A DNA stretch of 64,000 nucleotides from Microglena sp. YARC (lineage: Eukaryota; Chlorophyta; Chlorophyceae; Chlamydomonadales; Chlamydomonadaceae): positions 9,962,038-10,026,037 of the forward strand of contig CM039464.1 in NCBI GenBank assembly GCA_022414725.1. Reading direction: 5' to 3'. Shown piece by piece: positions 10,934 to 22,011 of the stretch. Position 1 is the stretch's first letter, and each line of letters starts with the position of its first letter. The notes below the pieces were generated by a model. That model did no database searches and was not told the DNA's origin. It was given only the letters and a program-made list of their open reading frames with translations. The position numbers and the translations under genes were made by a program.

Positions 10934-11287
10934 CTGCAGAACATTGCTTGATAACAAGCGCATACATTATGCGACAGCACAAATAACACAAAGTATAAAG
11001 ACGCATAACCATTTACCTAAGTCCTATTCACACCCATACATCATGACAGCAGCGCAAACATTAGGAAGGAAGCGCGAATAAGAAAAACTCATGAAATGTA
11101 CAAACCAACATCACCATCCATTGCCCCACGGTACCCTAGCATGACCACAAATAGCAAAATGTACAACAATCCCACAACAATAACCCCAACTCGAATAGAC
11201 AAACATAAGCAATCCAAGTATGTGGACAAAGCTGCACACATACCAATGCGTGGTATAATGAAAACAATAACCAATGCAACAGCTTAC
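10934..11287 (-). other. Host gene intron 4
   Basis: Unique sequence, no feature seen. Donor GTAAGCT. Confidence 0.55.
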
Positions 11288-11500
11288 CTTAGGAAGCGCA
11301 ACAAGCGCGAAGCCTACAACAGCAACAAGCCCAATCCCAACATAGATGACCGGGCTCATCCATGCAGAGTCCTGACGCAGGACCATCACATTTGGGAGGA
11401 CCACCGCACATGATGCCGATTGGCATAAAGTACAAAAGACAGCTGCGCTAACCAAGACCTTAGTAAAGCGTGCATTGCGCGATGGATTGTTAGCAAGAAC
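11288..11500 (-). CDS. Host gene exon 4
   Basis: 213 nt, phase 0 at both ends. Acceptor ttattcatgttgcag, donor GTAAGCT. It encodes two hydrophobic stretches, the second (VIYVGIGLVAVVGFALVAL) a clear membrane helix. Confidence 0.75.
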
Positions 11501-11579
11501 CTGCAACATGAATAAAACACTAGATTCAATCATGGAATTCAGTATAAATATAGAACACAATGTACATTTAAACACGCAC

Positions 11580-12115
11580 CGTGATGAAGAAGAAAGTCCA
11601 CCAATGAGCACCTTCCACACCGCCAAACGAAATGGCCAACAATGCAGCCTTCAGGCATGGTCCAACTCCACAAATTACGTACAACCTGAAGACCACAGCC
11701 AAGCCAAGAACCGAGGCAAGGACAGACGGACGCATGCACTTAATCGTATCAATGCGTCGCACAACCTTGAAAGGGGGACTAGGGGGGGTACCTTTTACAA
11801 CAATAGGACAAGTAGCCCACTCAACTGGATATTCGATAAGTGCCCACCACAACCAACCACACAAGACAGCTGAAAGGGGTGCAATAAAGGTAGTCGCAAC
11901 ATTGACAACAGGAAGGATGTCATGATGAAATATGAAGGCTAAAACAAGCAACACACATACGCAACTGCCCACACAAAGGAAAAGGGAAAAACCACCTTGC
12001 CTTGTCATCAATTTTGCAGCAGCAAACATAGACCCCAAGCAGTTACTATCAGCAGCTCCTTTCAGCAAGGATAAAAGGAAGGCCGGGGGAATCATAGCTA
12101 CGGAAAGTACCATAA
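11580..12115 (-). CDS. Host gene exon 3, 3' part
   Basis: 536 nt. Encodes four or five predicted membrane helices (for example CVLLVLAFIF and VLASVLGLAVVF). Donor GTGCGTG, phase 0. The frame is open back to the insertion point of the 7.66-kb element and continues in phase into 19777-19824, where the first helix (WLVVFF joined to VMVLSVAM) is completed. Confidence 0.75.
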
Positions 12116-12281
12116 CGTCGGTATTTAGTACTTCTTTGAGGGTCGTTTGAAACAAAGAAAATCCTGTTTGAATTGTTCGTTTGATTCATTCTTAGATTCA
12201 ATCGGAGATAACCTTGATTCAATCGATCTTTGTTTCCTGTTTGAATCAGTCGGCCATCAAACCTACCGATTGAGATCCGTT

Positions 12282-12426
12282 TGAAACAAGGTTGGTTGTT
12301 TCAAACATGACTCAAACCATGTTCAAATAGATCTTAATCAAGCCGTCATCAACGTGCCCCTTGAAAAAGGTTTGAAACAAGGTTGGTTGTTTCAAACATG
12401 ACTCAAACCATGTTCAAATAGATCTG
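12282..12426. repeat. Two 56-bp direct repeats, 87 bp apart
   Basis: gtttgaaacaaggttggttg...agatct occurs at about 12282-12337 and 12369-12424. Part of the GTTTGAA-rich subterminal region of the 7.66-kb element. Confidence 0.8.
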
Positions 12427-12429
12427 TTT

Positions 12430-12850
12430 TTTCGTAAGCAATGCAAGCACTGAAGACTGAGGGCGCATATTTGGACAGCAGGACTCTTCGATCTTTGTTA
12501 CAGAAATTGAAAGCACCATAATGAATGAATCCTTAGATAGTTAAACATGATAGTAATTAGTGATTGAAGAGCTAGATATATATGCTACTAAGGAAGTGCA
12601 GTTTGGCCACGAAGTAGTTCCTCAGGTACGAATTGACGAAACTCCAGCATGCTGTGCTTCTTGTTCATCAACGACATCGTCTTCAGCCTCAAGGTCATAA
12701 GCATCCAGGCGTTCTGACGCGAGACCAGTCGCAAGAGTGAGACCTGCAGACAAATGTTCGTTGGTGAGCGTTAGTTGAGATACATTGGCAGCAATGCGCA
12801 TTCTTCCGACTTTCAAATAGCAGCCATGGTTCAAACCAAATTCGCTATCT
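12430..12850. other. No gene seen
   Basis: Unique-looking sequence between the subterminal repeat and the tandem array. Confidence 0.4.
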
Positions 12851-13760
12851 GAATGCGCACCTGTTTTGCACCTCGAGCATTGGAACTCTTGCGGCTCCAT
12901 GATGAGCTGGACGATAGGTCGACTTGCTGCAGCTGCCTTAATGCCTGCGGAACAACTCGAAAAAGCGAGTCAGTCAAAGTTGAGACAAAATTCTGGTCAA
13001 GTAAGGCACCACTTGACGAGACGCAAAACGCAGTACCTTAACCGCACGCGCGGGGCGGAGAAGCAGGTCGCTACAGTCTTGGGTTGAAGCACAACAATTC
13101 CCAAAGCAAAGTACCGCTGAAGCAAAGTGCTCGCGCGTGTAGGTATTGACGGATCTCAGAAGTAATTCGGGAATGGCTGAAGCTATGAAAGCAAGCTCAG
13201 TCCAAGTTAATGCAAGGAAAGCAGGCAGCATGTCGCTATCTGACTGCGCACCTGTTTCACACCTCGAGCATTGGAACTCTTGCGGCTCCATGATAGGTCA
13301 TTTTGCTGCAGCTGCCTTAATGCCTGCGACACAACTCTGGTCAAGTAAGGCACCACTTGACGAAACGAAAAATGCAGTACCTTAACCGCACGCGCCGGCG
13401 TGGGCGGAGAAGAAGGTCGCTACAGTCTTGAGTTGAAGCACAACCATTCCCAAAGCAAAGTGCCGCGGAAGCAAAGTGCTCGCGCATGTAGGTATTGACG
13501 GATCTAGGAAGCAATTCGGGAATGGCTGAAGCTATGAATAGATCAGTCCAAGTTAATTCAAGGAAAGCAGGCAGCATGGTGCGCTATTCTGCAGGAATAT
13601 CGCTGAGTCGAGAACCAATTGACGCGCAGTGAACAGTGAAAGCTTGCACAGCCGCTAAGTTGAAGCGCTAACCCATTGCGCTGACCAGTTTGAACTGTAC
13701 AGCATGCAGTACCGCCGTAACCGCACGCGCATGGGCGGAGAAGCAGGTCGCCATATTTGA
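12850..13760. repeat. Tandem array, units of about 350-390 bp
   Basis: Landmarks cctcgagcattggaactctt (12863, 13261) and ccttaaccgcacgcgc (13035, 13379, diverged at 13718) show two full units and one partial unit. Short open frames on both strands follow the repeat. Confidence 0.75.
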
Positions 13761-13829
13761 ATCGGATTCTCGGGGCCTGCGCCTGCGGTGCGTGCGGGAT
13801 CTGCGTCGCAGGACCTAGACAACCCTGAT

Positions 13830-15600
13830 GGGGGTCATGCTAATCAAACCTGATGAACAATGGGGGATAATGATCCCGAAACTTCTCATGTACCCAAATA
13901 TGATTATTCCGATTCTGGAAAACAAAAGATCATAATCAGATTCAAAGGGACGAGGAAGTTCTGAGCTTAGAGAACTGGTTACACATCCGCGCCTTTCGAA
14001 CAGCGACCAGTTGGGACCCTGCACACCAGTAGGCTATCCTCCACTATGATAATGGTTTCTAAACTTCTCATGTACCTATATATGATTATTTAGATTCAGG
14101 AAAACAAAAGATCATAACCAGATTCGAAGGGACGAGGAAGTTCTGAGCTTAGAGAACTGGTTACAGATCCGTGCCTTTCGAACGGCGACCAGTTGGGACC
14201 CTGCACGCCAGTAGGCTATCCTACACCTAGATAATGGTTTCTAAACTTCTTAGGTACCTATATATGATTATATCGATTCAGGAAAACAAAATATCATAAC
14301 CAGAATCGAAGGGACGGGGAAGTTCTGAGCTTAGAGAACTGGTTACAGATCCGCGCCTTTCGAACAGCGCAGATCGGTAACTACTGATTTAAACTCAGAA
14401 CTTCCTCGTTCCTTCGAATCTGCTTCTGATCTTTGGTTTTCCTGAATCGGACTGATCACATATAGGCACCTGACAAGTTCAGGGACCATTTTCCTACTGT
14501 AGGATAGTTTATGGGGTTCAGGATCTCAACTGGTTACGGTTTAAAGAGCGCAGATCGGTAACTACTGATTTAAACTCAGAACTTCCTCGTTCCTTCGAAT
14601 CTGCTTCTGATCTTTGGTTTTCCTGAATCGGACTGATCACATATAGGCACCTGACAAGTTCAGGGACCATTTTCCTACTGTAGGATAGTTTATGGGGTTC
14701 AGGATCTCAACTGGTTACGGTTTAAAGAGCCCAGATCGGTAACTACTGATGTAAACTCAGAACTTCCTCGTTCCTTCGAATCTGCTTCTGATCTTTGGTT
14801 TTCCTGAATCGGACTGATCACATATAGGCACCTGACAAGTTCAGGGACCATTTTCCTACTGTAGGATAGTCTATGGGGTCAGGATCTCAACTGGTTACGG
14901 TTTAAACAGCGCAGATCGGTAACTACTGATTTAAACTCAGAACTTCCTCGTTCCTTCGAATCTGCTTCTGATCTTTGGTTTTCCTGAATCGGACTGATAC
15001 CATATAGGTACCTGACAAGTTCAGGGACCATTTTCCTACTGTAGGATAGTTTATGGGGTTCAGGATCTCAACTGGTTACGGTTTAAACAGCGCAGATCGG
15101 TAACTACTGATTTAAACTCAGAACTTCCTCGTTCCTTCGAATCTGCTTCTGATCTTTGGTTTTCCTGAATCGGACTGATCCCATATGGGTACCTGACAAG
15201 TTCAGGGACCATTTTCCTACTGTAGGATAGTTTATGGGGTTCAGGATCTCAACTGGTTACGGTTTAAACAGCGCAGATCGGTAACTACTGATTTAAACTC
15301 AGAACTTCCTCGTTCCTTCGAATCTGCTTCTGATCTTTGGTTTTCCTGAATCGGACTGATCACATATAGGTACCTGACAAGTTCAGGGACCATTTTCCTA
15401 CTGTAGGATAGTCTATGGGGTTCAGGATCTCAACTGGTTACGGTTTAAACAGCGCAGATCGGTAACTACTGATTTGAACTCAGAACTTCCTCGTTCCTTC
15501 GAATCTGCTTCTGATCTTTGGTTTTCCTGAATCGGACTGATCCCATATGGGTACCTGACAAGTTCAGGGACCATTTTCCTACTGTAGGATAGTCTATGGG
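13830..15600. repeat. About 181-bp satellite with an internal inversion
   Basis: Left part (13,830-14,370): about three units with gacgaggaagttctgagctt, about 188 bp apart. Right part (14,369-15,600): seven units starting cagatcggtaactactga at about 14369, 14550, 14731, 14911, 15092, 15273 and 15454. The two parts share sequence in opposite orientation (gaggaagttctgag versus ctcagaacttcctc), so the array is inverted around 14,370. Confidence 0.9.
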
Positions 15601-16226
15601 GGTATGTTATAAACATGTTTTATTACATTGATGACCTCTTTGACATATATTCCAAAGCATCCCTTATTCATATCTAAGTCTATGTAACTTAAAGGAAGTA
15701 CGGTATGCAAAGATTTGAATAGTTATTCATTAAATAATGCAGTTGTATTCACTGCTGAAATTGGGCCGAAATACCTACGGTTAATAAGCAATATAGACCC
15801 TTGTGCTAACCGTATATTCCCTTTCCTACCCTTGCTGGCCCTTCACCGTTGGTTCCTCTCTTCCCTGTTCCAATAAATCCGGGACGCGAACTGTTGTAGT
15901 GCTAGCTGGACTGTTGTTCCAAGCAACCGTGTACCGTACTCCTGTCCGGCTCTCAGCTGTCCCCGCGCCCAGTAGAAGATCCCTGGCAACGGAGCCCACG
16001 CACGCCAAACCCTGAACCCACAAACTGAACCGGCCAAGTGCAATTCGAGCCACCAGATTGTAAACTCGCATTCTGAACGCTACGCTACGATCCTCCTCTT
16101 CCTCTTTTTTTCTTCACTTCGACTGGAGACAACTACTAACGAGGCAACTATCACAAGGCATACATGCATCGGTGAGCAGCCCTGGTCGCCAACTGCATCT
16201 TGGCCTTGTGATCGTTGCCTCGTTAG
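15601..16226. other. Unique region upstream of H3-like exon
   Basis: Should hold the H3 tail exons if the gene is complete. I could not identify one. A frame at about 15915-16015 ends in SRRSLATEPTHAKP, vaguely tail-like, but this is not supported. An inverted pair (aacgaggcaac/gttgcctcgtt) lies at 16138 and 16213. Confidence 0.4.
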
Positions 16227-16420
16227 TGCAAGCTGCTCCTCGTAGTTACACGAGGCTAGTTCGACAAATTGTACAAGATTTCGGAAATTACAGAATCCAA
16301 GCAGGGGCAAATTTGGCCCTTCAGGAAGCGACAGAGGCCTACTTGGTGGGCCTCTTCGAGAACACTAATCTGGCGGCTATACATGCCAAGCGGGTAACCA
16401 TTATGCCCAAGGATATGCAG
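16227..16420 (+). CDS. Histone H3-like, core exon
   Basis: The frame reads [10 protein letters not shown], a shortened loop 1 (GNYRIQ), then [21 protein letters not shown] and [15 protein letters not shown]. That matches the end of helix 1, helix 2, loop 2 and the start of helix 3 of histone H3 with many substitutions. Loop 1 is one residue shorter than canonical H3, whereas centromeric H3 usually has a longer one. The cysteine of canonical NLCAIHAKR is Ala. The donor CAG|GTGCGC at 16421 falls exactly before LARRIRG. The 5' boundary is uncertain (AG at 16226 or 16232). The tail and start of helix 1 are missing from what I can identify. Confidence 0.85.
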
Positions 16421-17274
16421 GTGCGCTATCTACAGGGGTTGGGGGTGGGGTGGGGGGTGGGTGGGCGGGGTGGGGGGTAAGAGTTGGATCCACACAAAAT
16501 ATGCTGCAGCTTCTGGGCAGATCCCTAGGTGGGCAGTTGGCCTTTGGTAAAAATATGCTGCAGCTGCTGGGACCCGTACACGACAAAACACAACAGTACA
16601 CTACACTACACTACACAACAGTACACAACACTATACAACACTACACAACACTACACAACACTCCTGCTCTAAGGGGTTTAATACCTACGCCACCAAAACG
16701 TCCTGCTCTAAGGGGTTTAATACCTAAAGGTCCTGCTCTAAGGGGTTTAATACTGGTCTAAGGGGTTTAATACCTTTAATACTGGTCTTAGGGGTTTAAT
16801 ACTGGTCTTAGGGGTTTAATACTGGTCTTAGGGGTTTAATACTGGTCTTAGGGGTTTAATACTGGTCTTAGGGGTTTAATACTGGTCTAAGGGGTTTAAT
16901 ACCTTTAATACTGGTCTTAGGGGTCCTGCTCTAAGGGGTTTAATACCTAAAGGTCCTGCTCTAAGGGGTTTAATACCTACGCCACCAAAACGGTGGTTGG
17001 GAGTTTGGTTTGTTTGTCCTCGACACACCCCTGATGTAATGGGGTTTTTTGCTTTGTGGGTGCTTTTTCTTTTTGTTTAAAGCACAGAGTCTCATACACC
17101 CTCGCGGTGTCAAGTAGACTTTAACATGTAATGTAATGTAATGTAACACTACACAACACTATAGAACAAGGGGGTTGGGAGGGGGATGGGGGGGGGGGGG
17201 GGGGGGGGGGGGAGGACTGAGCTACTTGAAACACTCACTCATTCACTAACTTTGATGTCTGTTTCCACTTGCAG
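16421..17274 (+). other. Intron of the H3-like gene
   Basis: Starts GTGCGC and ends ctgtttccacttgcag. It contains a G-rich stretch, a TACACAACAC microsatellite, the AAGGGGTTTAATAC minisatellite (16,665-16,985) and a run of about 35 G near 17,190. Confidence 0.8.
16665..16985. repeat. Minisatellite, 21-26 bp (ctaaggggtttaatac)
   Basis: About 14 units of ggtctta/ggtcctgctcta followed by aggggtttaatac, arranged nearly symmetrically. Confidence 0.9.
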
Positions 17275-17307
17275 CTCGCTCGGAGGATTCGAGGGGAGCG
17301 AAACTAG
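17275..17307 (+). CDS. Histone H3-like, terminal exon
   Basis: Eleven codons after a strong acceptor: LARRIRGERN then TAG. This is the exact C-terminus expected after MPKDMQ, in phase 0 with the exon ending at 16420. Finding the two halves of helix 3 on either side of an intron is strong evidence that this was a real H3 gene with an intron. Confidence 0.85.
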   Translation, partial: LARRIRGERN

Positions 17308-17342
17308 GACTTGGCAAGAAGTTGTGGTGAGTCATGCTTTCA

Positions 17343-18105
17343 TGCCTGAACCACCCTCATGTAACAACTTAATGAATGCATGTTACTTATCAATAATATC
17401 ATAATATGGCTTAGCTGAACCTACCCATACTGTAGCCCGATAAGCGCCCTTGAGGCTGCTTGCTACAGAATGGGCGGGAGATGCGATTTGCCTTGTATGG
17501 TATGCCTTAACCACCCTCATGTAACAACTTAATTAATGCATGTTACTTACCAATAATATCAGAATATGGCTTAGCTGAACCTACCCATACTGTAGCCCGA
17601 TAAGCGCCCTTGAGGCTGCTTGCTACAGAATGGGCGGGAGATGCGATTTGCCTTGTATGGTATGCCTGAACCACCCTCATGTAACAACTTAATTAATGCA
17701 TGTTACTTATCAATAATATCATAATATGGCTTAGCTGAACCTACCCATACTGTAGCCCGATAAGCGCCCTTGAGGCTGCTTGCTACAGAATGGGCGGGAG
17801 ATGCGATTTGCCTTGTATGGTATGCCTGAACCACCCTCATGTAACAACTTAATTAATGCATGTTACTTATCAATAATATCATAATATGGCTTAGCTGAAC
17901 CTACCCATACTGTAGCCCGATAAGCGCCCTTGAGGCTGCTTGCTACAGAATGGGCGGGAGATGCGATTTGCCTTGTATGGTATGCCTGAACCACCCTCAT
18001 GTAACAACTTAATTAATGCATGTCAGTAATAAAAAATATGGCTTAGCTGCACCTGCCCATTATGTAGCCGCATAAGCGCCCTTGAGGCTGCTTGCTACAA
18101 AATGG
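17343..18105. repeat. About 160-bp tandem array, five units
   Basis: Units start cctgaaccaccctcatgtaa at about 17344, 17504, 17665, 17825 and 17986. The last unit is diverged. Confidence 0.9.
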
Positions 18106-18231
18106 GTGGTCAATGCGTTTAGCCATGTATGCATCCACCACCCTCTGCACACACTTAAGTCACCAACATGATAAGTGCAGCACATTCTAAGCTGCATTAT
18201 CTTACTCATTCTAATGTTTTTCCCTTGCAGG

Positions 18232-18370
18232 TCATTCATGAATGCTGGCTGTTGGGAGCAAGTAAAGGACGAATATGCAGTAGTGGAGCTGCTTGGAAGC
18301 TGCCATCATGTGGTGCCAAGCTTAGCCAATGGGATATTAAGGCATGTTAGTGCCCTGAATATATAGTAGC
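18232..18370 (+). other. Possible exon after acceptor tttttcccttgcag
   Basis: An acceptor-like sequence at 18218-18231 is followed by about 40 open codons (one frame gives HECWLLGASKGRICSSG). No partner exon or domain found; low support. Confidence 0.2.
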
Positions 18371-18412
18371 ATGGAGCAGTAATCAGAGGGTGACTTTAGT
18401 TTGGGTTTTGTT

Positions 18413-18478
18413 TATGAGGGTTTAAAGGTACTGCCTGTCCTTGTTGACCAGGACAGGCAGTACCTTTAAACCCTCATA
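18413..18478. repeat. 29-bp perfect inverted repeat, 8-nt loop
   Basis: Arm 18413-18441 (tatgagggtttaaaggtact...) pairs perfectly with 18450-18478. Imperfect pairing extends outwards through ttgggtttt/aaaaccc. Confidence 0.9.
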
Positions 18479-18689
18479 CAAAAAACCCAAAAATTAATTT
18501 GAAATTTCAAGCACAGCAGTAGATAGGCCTATTATCCCTTCCACCACCTTGGACAATAGCCGGGCCTGGTAGTTGACAATATACAGCCTTCTTGTGCGAT
18601 ACCCACGAGAGCACTGTATTGTATTCATCAATTGTGCGATACCCACAACGATGAATACTTTCCCTACAACTGAATTAGACCTAACTTCC

Positions 18690-19090
18690 AGCCAGCTCCA
18701 TTAGGTTGTACAGCTTCCAGCCATGGGTTGTACAGCTTCCAGCTAGCTCCTTAGGTTGTAGAACTTCCAGCCAGCTTCAATAGACTTTCACTTTGTGTGA
18801 CAGGTTGTACAGCTTCTAGCCAGATCCATTAGGTTGTACAGCTTCCAGCCAGCTGCATTAGGTTGTACAGCTTCTAGCCAGCTCCATTAGGTTGTAGAGC
18901 TTCCAGCCAGCTCCATTAGACTTTCACTTGTGTGGCAGGTTGTAAAGCTTCCACCCAGCTCCATTAGGTTGTACAGCTTCCAGCCAGCTCCATAAGACTT
19001 TCACTTTGTGTGCCAGGTTGTATAGCTTCCAGCCAGCTCCATTAGGCTGTCTCTCTGTATATTAGGTTGTTGTGTAGCTTCGAGCCAGCT
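18690..19090. repeat. Minisatellite (ggttgtacagcttccagccag)
   Basis: About ten irregular units of ccattaggttgtacagcttc, some with inserted gactttcacttgtgtg. Confidence 0.85.
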
Positions 19091-19254
19091 AAGCCGTCCT
19101 CAGCAGGAAAATTAAATATATGATACCAATTTGTTTTCTGGCATTATATTTGTTTCCTTTCTTGTAAAAGTTTCTTTCCTACCATTGTCCAAAGTGCGAG
19201 TACTTAAACACGCACACACACCCTACTTGGGCTGTTTCCAAACTCCTACATTCA

Positions 19255-19375
19255 ACTTCAACTTGGTTACATAGCCAGACTTCAACTTGGTTACATAGCC
19301 AGACTTCAACTTGGTTACGTATTCAGACTTCAACTTGGTTACATAGCCAGACTTCAACTTGGTTACATAGCCAGT
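19255..19375. repeat. 24-bp tandem repeat, five units
   Basis: acttcaacttggttacatag ccag repeated with one variant (gtattcag). Confidence 0.9.
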
Positions 19376-19776
19376 TGTGACACTTGAGATTACAGCCATC
19401 ATCTTGCTAGCACCTACACCCCACCCTAGATTTTTGTCTAGCCAATGAAAGCACAACTAATGTACTACAAGGTACGGATTTGTGCCGGTTATCGCTAGGC
19501 GCTCGCCCGCCTCGGATTCAAAGCTTCCTACCTCTCGGCAGCCTACATATGGGAGCTTAGCTACATTTCGAAGTGCAATATCTTCGACCACCTTGAATTC
19601 CGTTTGATATTGTCTTGATTGACTTCCGTCTGATTCAATGAATAAGCTGCTTGAATTGAATCACTGATTCAAACTGTTTTCAAGGTACCCTGATTCAAGG
19701 GGAAAACCGCTTGATAGGGGTTCATTGATTCAAACCAGTTGATTCAAACGATTTCAAAGGTCTGCCTAAATACCGA

Positions 19777-19824
19777 CGAAAAAAACAACGAGCCAAGGAG
19801 TCGGAAAATGGCAACCCGGACAGC
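19777..19824 (-). CDS. Host gene exon 3, 5' part
   Basis: 48 nt after acceptor cctttttttgtctttgcag. The frame (GC-TGT-CCG...) reads CPGCHFPTPWLVVFF up to the insertion point and continues at 12115. With exon 3b it totals 584 nt, consistent with phases on both sides. Confidence 0.65.
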
Positions 19825-21178
19825 CTGCAAAGACAAAAAAAGGGAATCATTAGAATGAAGAAGGGATTGCGCAAATGAGCCAAGACTAAAACGACATAAA
19901 GTAAGAGCATCACACCAAACTGAAATAACACAGAGTCCACATAGCCCAAATGATACCAAAGATGCATAAAGCAGTCCGCACTCCACACATCAAAGCAACG
20001 TACGATACAGCAAGCACCAAGGACACTAGCAGCAAGGAAAAAAGCAGCAAATAAAACAAGCAGCAAATAAAACAGGCAGCAAGGAAAGACGCAAGCAGTA
20101 GCAGCAAGGACGCAAGCGGCAGCAAGGACGCAAGCACCAGCTGCAAAACACAAGCAGGAGAATTAGCAGCAAGGACGCAAGCACCAGCACCAGCAAGGAC
20201 ACAAGCACTGCAGCAAGGAGGCAAGCACATCGAGGACGCAAGCAGCAACAGCAGCAGCATCGAGGACACAAGCAGCACCGGCAAATACGCAAGCAACAGC
20301 ATGAGCGAGGCAATACCCAAGACTGGATTTTCCCCTCAAGTCATCCGCTGGCGTCCCCCCCCCCCCCTCCCGACCCCTCCCCCCCCCCAAGGAAACAGTA
20401 GCACCGAAGCGCACCACAAATCACTACATATCAGATTATCCAACCACAATGCTACTCCTCCCCTCAATGCTACTCCCCCCCCTCCCACTAGTGACCCAGC
20501 CCCCTCCCACCAACGCTTCCCCTCCACGTCCACCCAATGTAATTCCTCCCCCTCCAACCAATGCTACTCCATCCGCCCCCTCCCACAAGAAACACTCCTC
20601 CACTTCCCTCCAACACTCCTTCCCCTACCGCCAATGCTCCTCCTCCACCTCCCCCCAATGCTACTCCTCCCCCAATTGCCAGCAACCATCCTCCCCCTCA
20701 CTCAAACATTCCAACAAATCTCCTCCCCCACCCCTCAACACTACTCCTCCCCCTCCAACCAATGGTACTCCTCCCCCTCTTTACAGCGACCCTCCTCCCC
20801 CTCCCTCCATCGCTACTCCTCCTCCTACCCTCAATGCTACTCCTCCACCTCCCCCAATGCTACTCCTCCACCTATTGCCACCGACCCTCCTCCCCTCCCT
20901 CCAAGTGACCAACACTTCTCCTTCCCCTCCCTGAACACTACTCCTCCCCTCCCCCCAATGCTACTCCTCCCCCATCATGCCAGCGACCCTCCTCTCCCTC
21001 ACTCCGACGCTCCTCCTCCCCCTCCCCACAAGGACCCAAGCAGCAGCAGAAAGGACGCAAGCAGAAGCGAGGACGCAAGCAGCAGCAAGATGAACATGAT
21101 CGAATCGACATTGACAAAAAAAACGATTTGTTGCCCTCACTTTTTGGTCGATCAAAATTGCGCCAAACTCTTAAGAAC
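19825..21178 (-). other. Host gene intron 2 with low-complexity tracts
   Basis: Contains an AGCA-rich segment (about 20,030-20,310) and a long C-rich minisatellite with units like aatgctactcctcccc (about 20,355-21,050). Frames through these encode Cys/Ala/Leu- or Pro/Ser-rich repeats, including one of 295 codons, and are not credible genes. Confidence 0.75.
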
Positions 21179-21219
21179 CGCTAGATAACAGGGACATTGG
21201 AACAGGAGTACCGTACAAC
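21179..21219 (-). CDS. Host gene exon 2 (tentative)
   Basis: 41 nt. It is the only segment between exons 1 and 3 whose length and phase join both. The acceptor (cacccttag) and donor (GTTCTT) are weak. The peptide is LYGTPVPMSLLSSG. Confidence 0.4.
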
Positions 21220-21280
21220 CTAAGGGTGTACGCTCGAACCGCAGGACTCCCGAGACCGGTTTTCGCCCGTTATTCGTCCG

Positions 21281-21283
<3 letters not shown>

Positions 21284-21311
<28 letters not shown>

Positions 21312-21380
21312 ACCCCCACCCCTCCCCTCCCCCCCCCGCCCCCCCCCCCCCCCCCCCCCCCCGCCCCCCCCCCCGCCCCG
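21284..21380. repeat. Poly-C tract in host intron 1
   Basis: Nearly uninterrupted C with a few A, T or G. Length in an assembly is likely unreliable. Confidence 0.95.
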
Positions 21381-21589
21381 AAACACACCACAAATCACAC
21401 CAGCCCAACCAACCACACAATCATACCACACAAAACACAGCCAGCACAATACAAACCCCATTACACGGGAAAAAACGGCGATAGTCGAATCAAAAACGCA
21501 CCTGGACACTCTAACAATCACCAAACAACACCGCATCAACCAATCCTACCATAAAGCAACCCAGATCACACAAAAACCATACAACTCAC

Positions 21590-21682
21590 CTATTTGTCGG
21601 CGCGTTGCCCAGAGACAGCGCATTCCAGCGCCTCCACCATCCGGAACTGAAAACAGGAGGGAAATGTATTTTGCCGGCAAAC
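21590..21682 (-). CDS. Host gene exon 1, 3' part
   Basis: 93 nt from the viral insertion point to donor GTGAGTTG. Joined to 45954-46336 after removing the element and one AATGGG copy, it continues the frame from SVRPL into FAGKIHFPPV and WWRRW, with no stop. The combined 476 nt leaves phase 2, as exon 2 requires. Confidence 0.75.
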   Translation of the reverse strand, partial: VCRQNTFPSCFQFRMVEALECAVSGQRADK

Positions 21683-21688
21683 AATGGG

Positions 21689-21942
21689 ACTACTGTAAGA
21701 TGTAGCTTTTTTCAACTCATCTCCTGATTCATACTGAATCTTCCGATGAGTCGAAAAAACTCTACATCTATTCTCTGAATACCGTGGCATTCGGTGCATT
21801 TCCGTGGCATCCGTGGCATTCGGTGCAATACCGTGGCATTCCGTGCAATACCGTGCATTCCCGCGCATTCCCGTGCAATTCGCTGGATATCGTGGGCGGG
21901 GGATTGATTAGCCTTAGGCTAATGGATGCAAAGCATCTATCC
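21689..21942 (+). repeat. Viral left terminal inverted repeat
   Basis: 254 bp, the reverse complement of 45700-45953. Contains about eight short repeats of ccgtggcattcggtgca type and a palindrome gattagccttaggctaat. A further 42-bp inverted homology follows (21953-21994 with 45250-45291). Confidence 0.95.
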
Positions 21943-22011
21943 GTCGCATTTTGTCATGAGCGAAGCGACTGACTGTTGGCTAGCGGAACGCCGCTACCCA
22001 TTTAAGAAAAA

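Larger units (their letters stand above)
12117..19777. mobile_element. 7.66-kb element with terminal inverted repeats in host exon 3
   Basis: The ends read GTCGGTATTTAG (12117-12128) and CTAAATACCGAC (19766-19777). Weaker inverted similarity continues inward (ctttga..tcgtttgaa). Removing it, with a possible 2-bp CG target duplication, joins 19777-19824 to 12115 in an open frame within a membrane helix. The inside holds no transposase frame that I can see. It contains tandem satellites and two exons of a histone H3 relative, so it looks like a non-autonomous, cargo-carrying DNA transposon. Alternative: another kind of rearrangement with fortuitous inverted ends. Confidence 0.6.

Noticed and set aside
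16227..17307. Centromeric H3 (CENP-A)
   Set aside because: Loop 1 is shorter than in canonical H3, whereas centromeric forms are usually longer, and the C-terminus is canonical-like; called a divergent H3 only.
20301..21188. 295-codon Pro/Ser/Thr-rich plus-strand frame
   Set aside because: C-rich minisatellite in an intron of the minus-strand gene; stop-free because of composition.
21226..21705. Polyproline frame
   Set aside because: Poly-C tract joined to chance open sequence.
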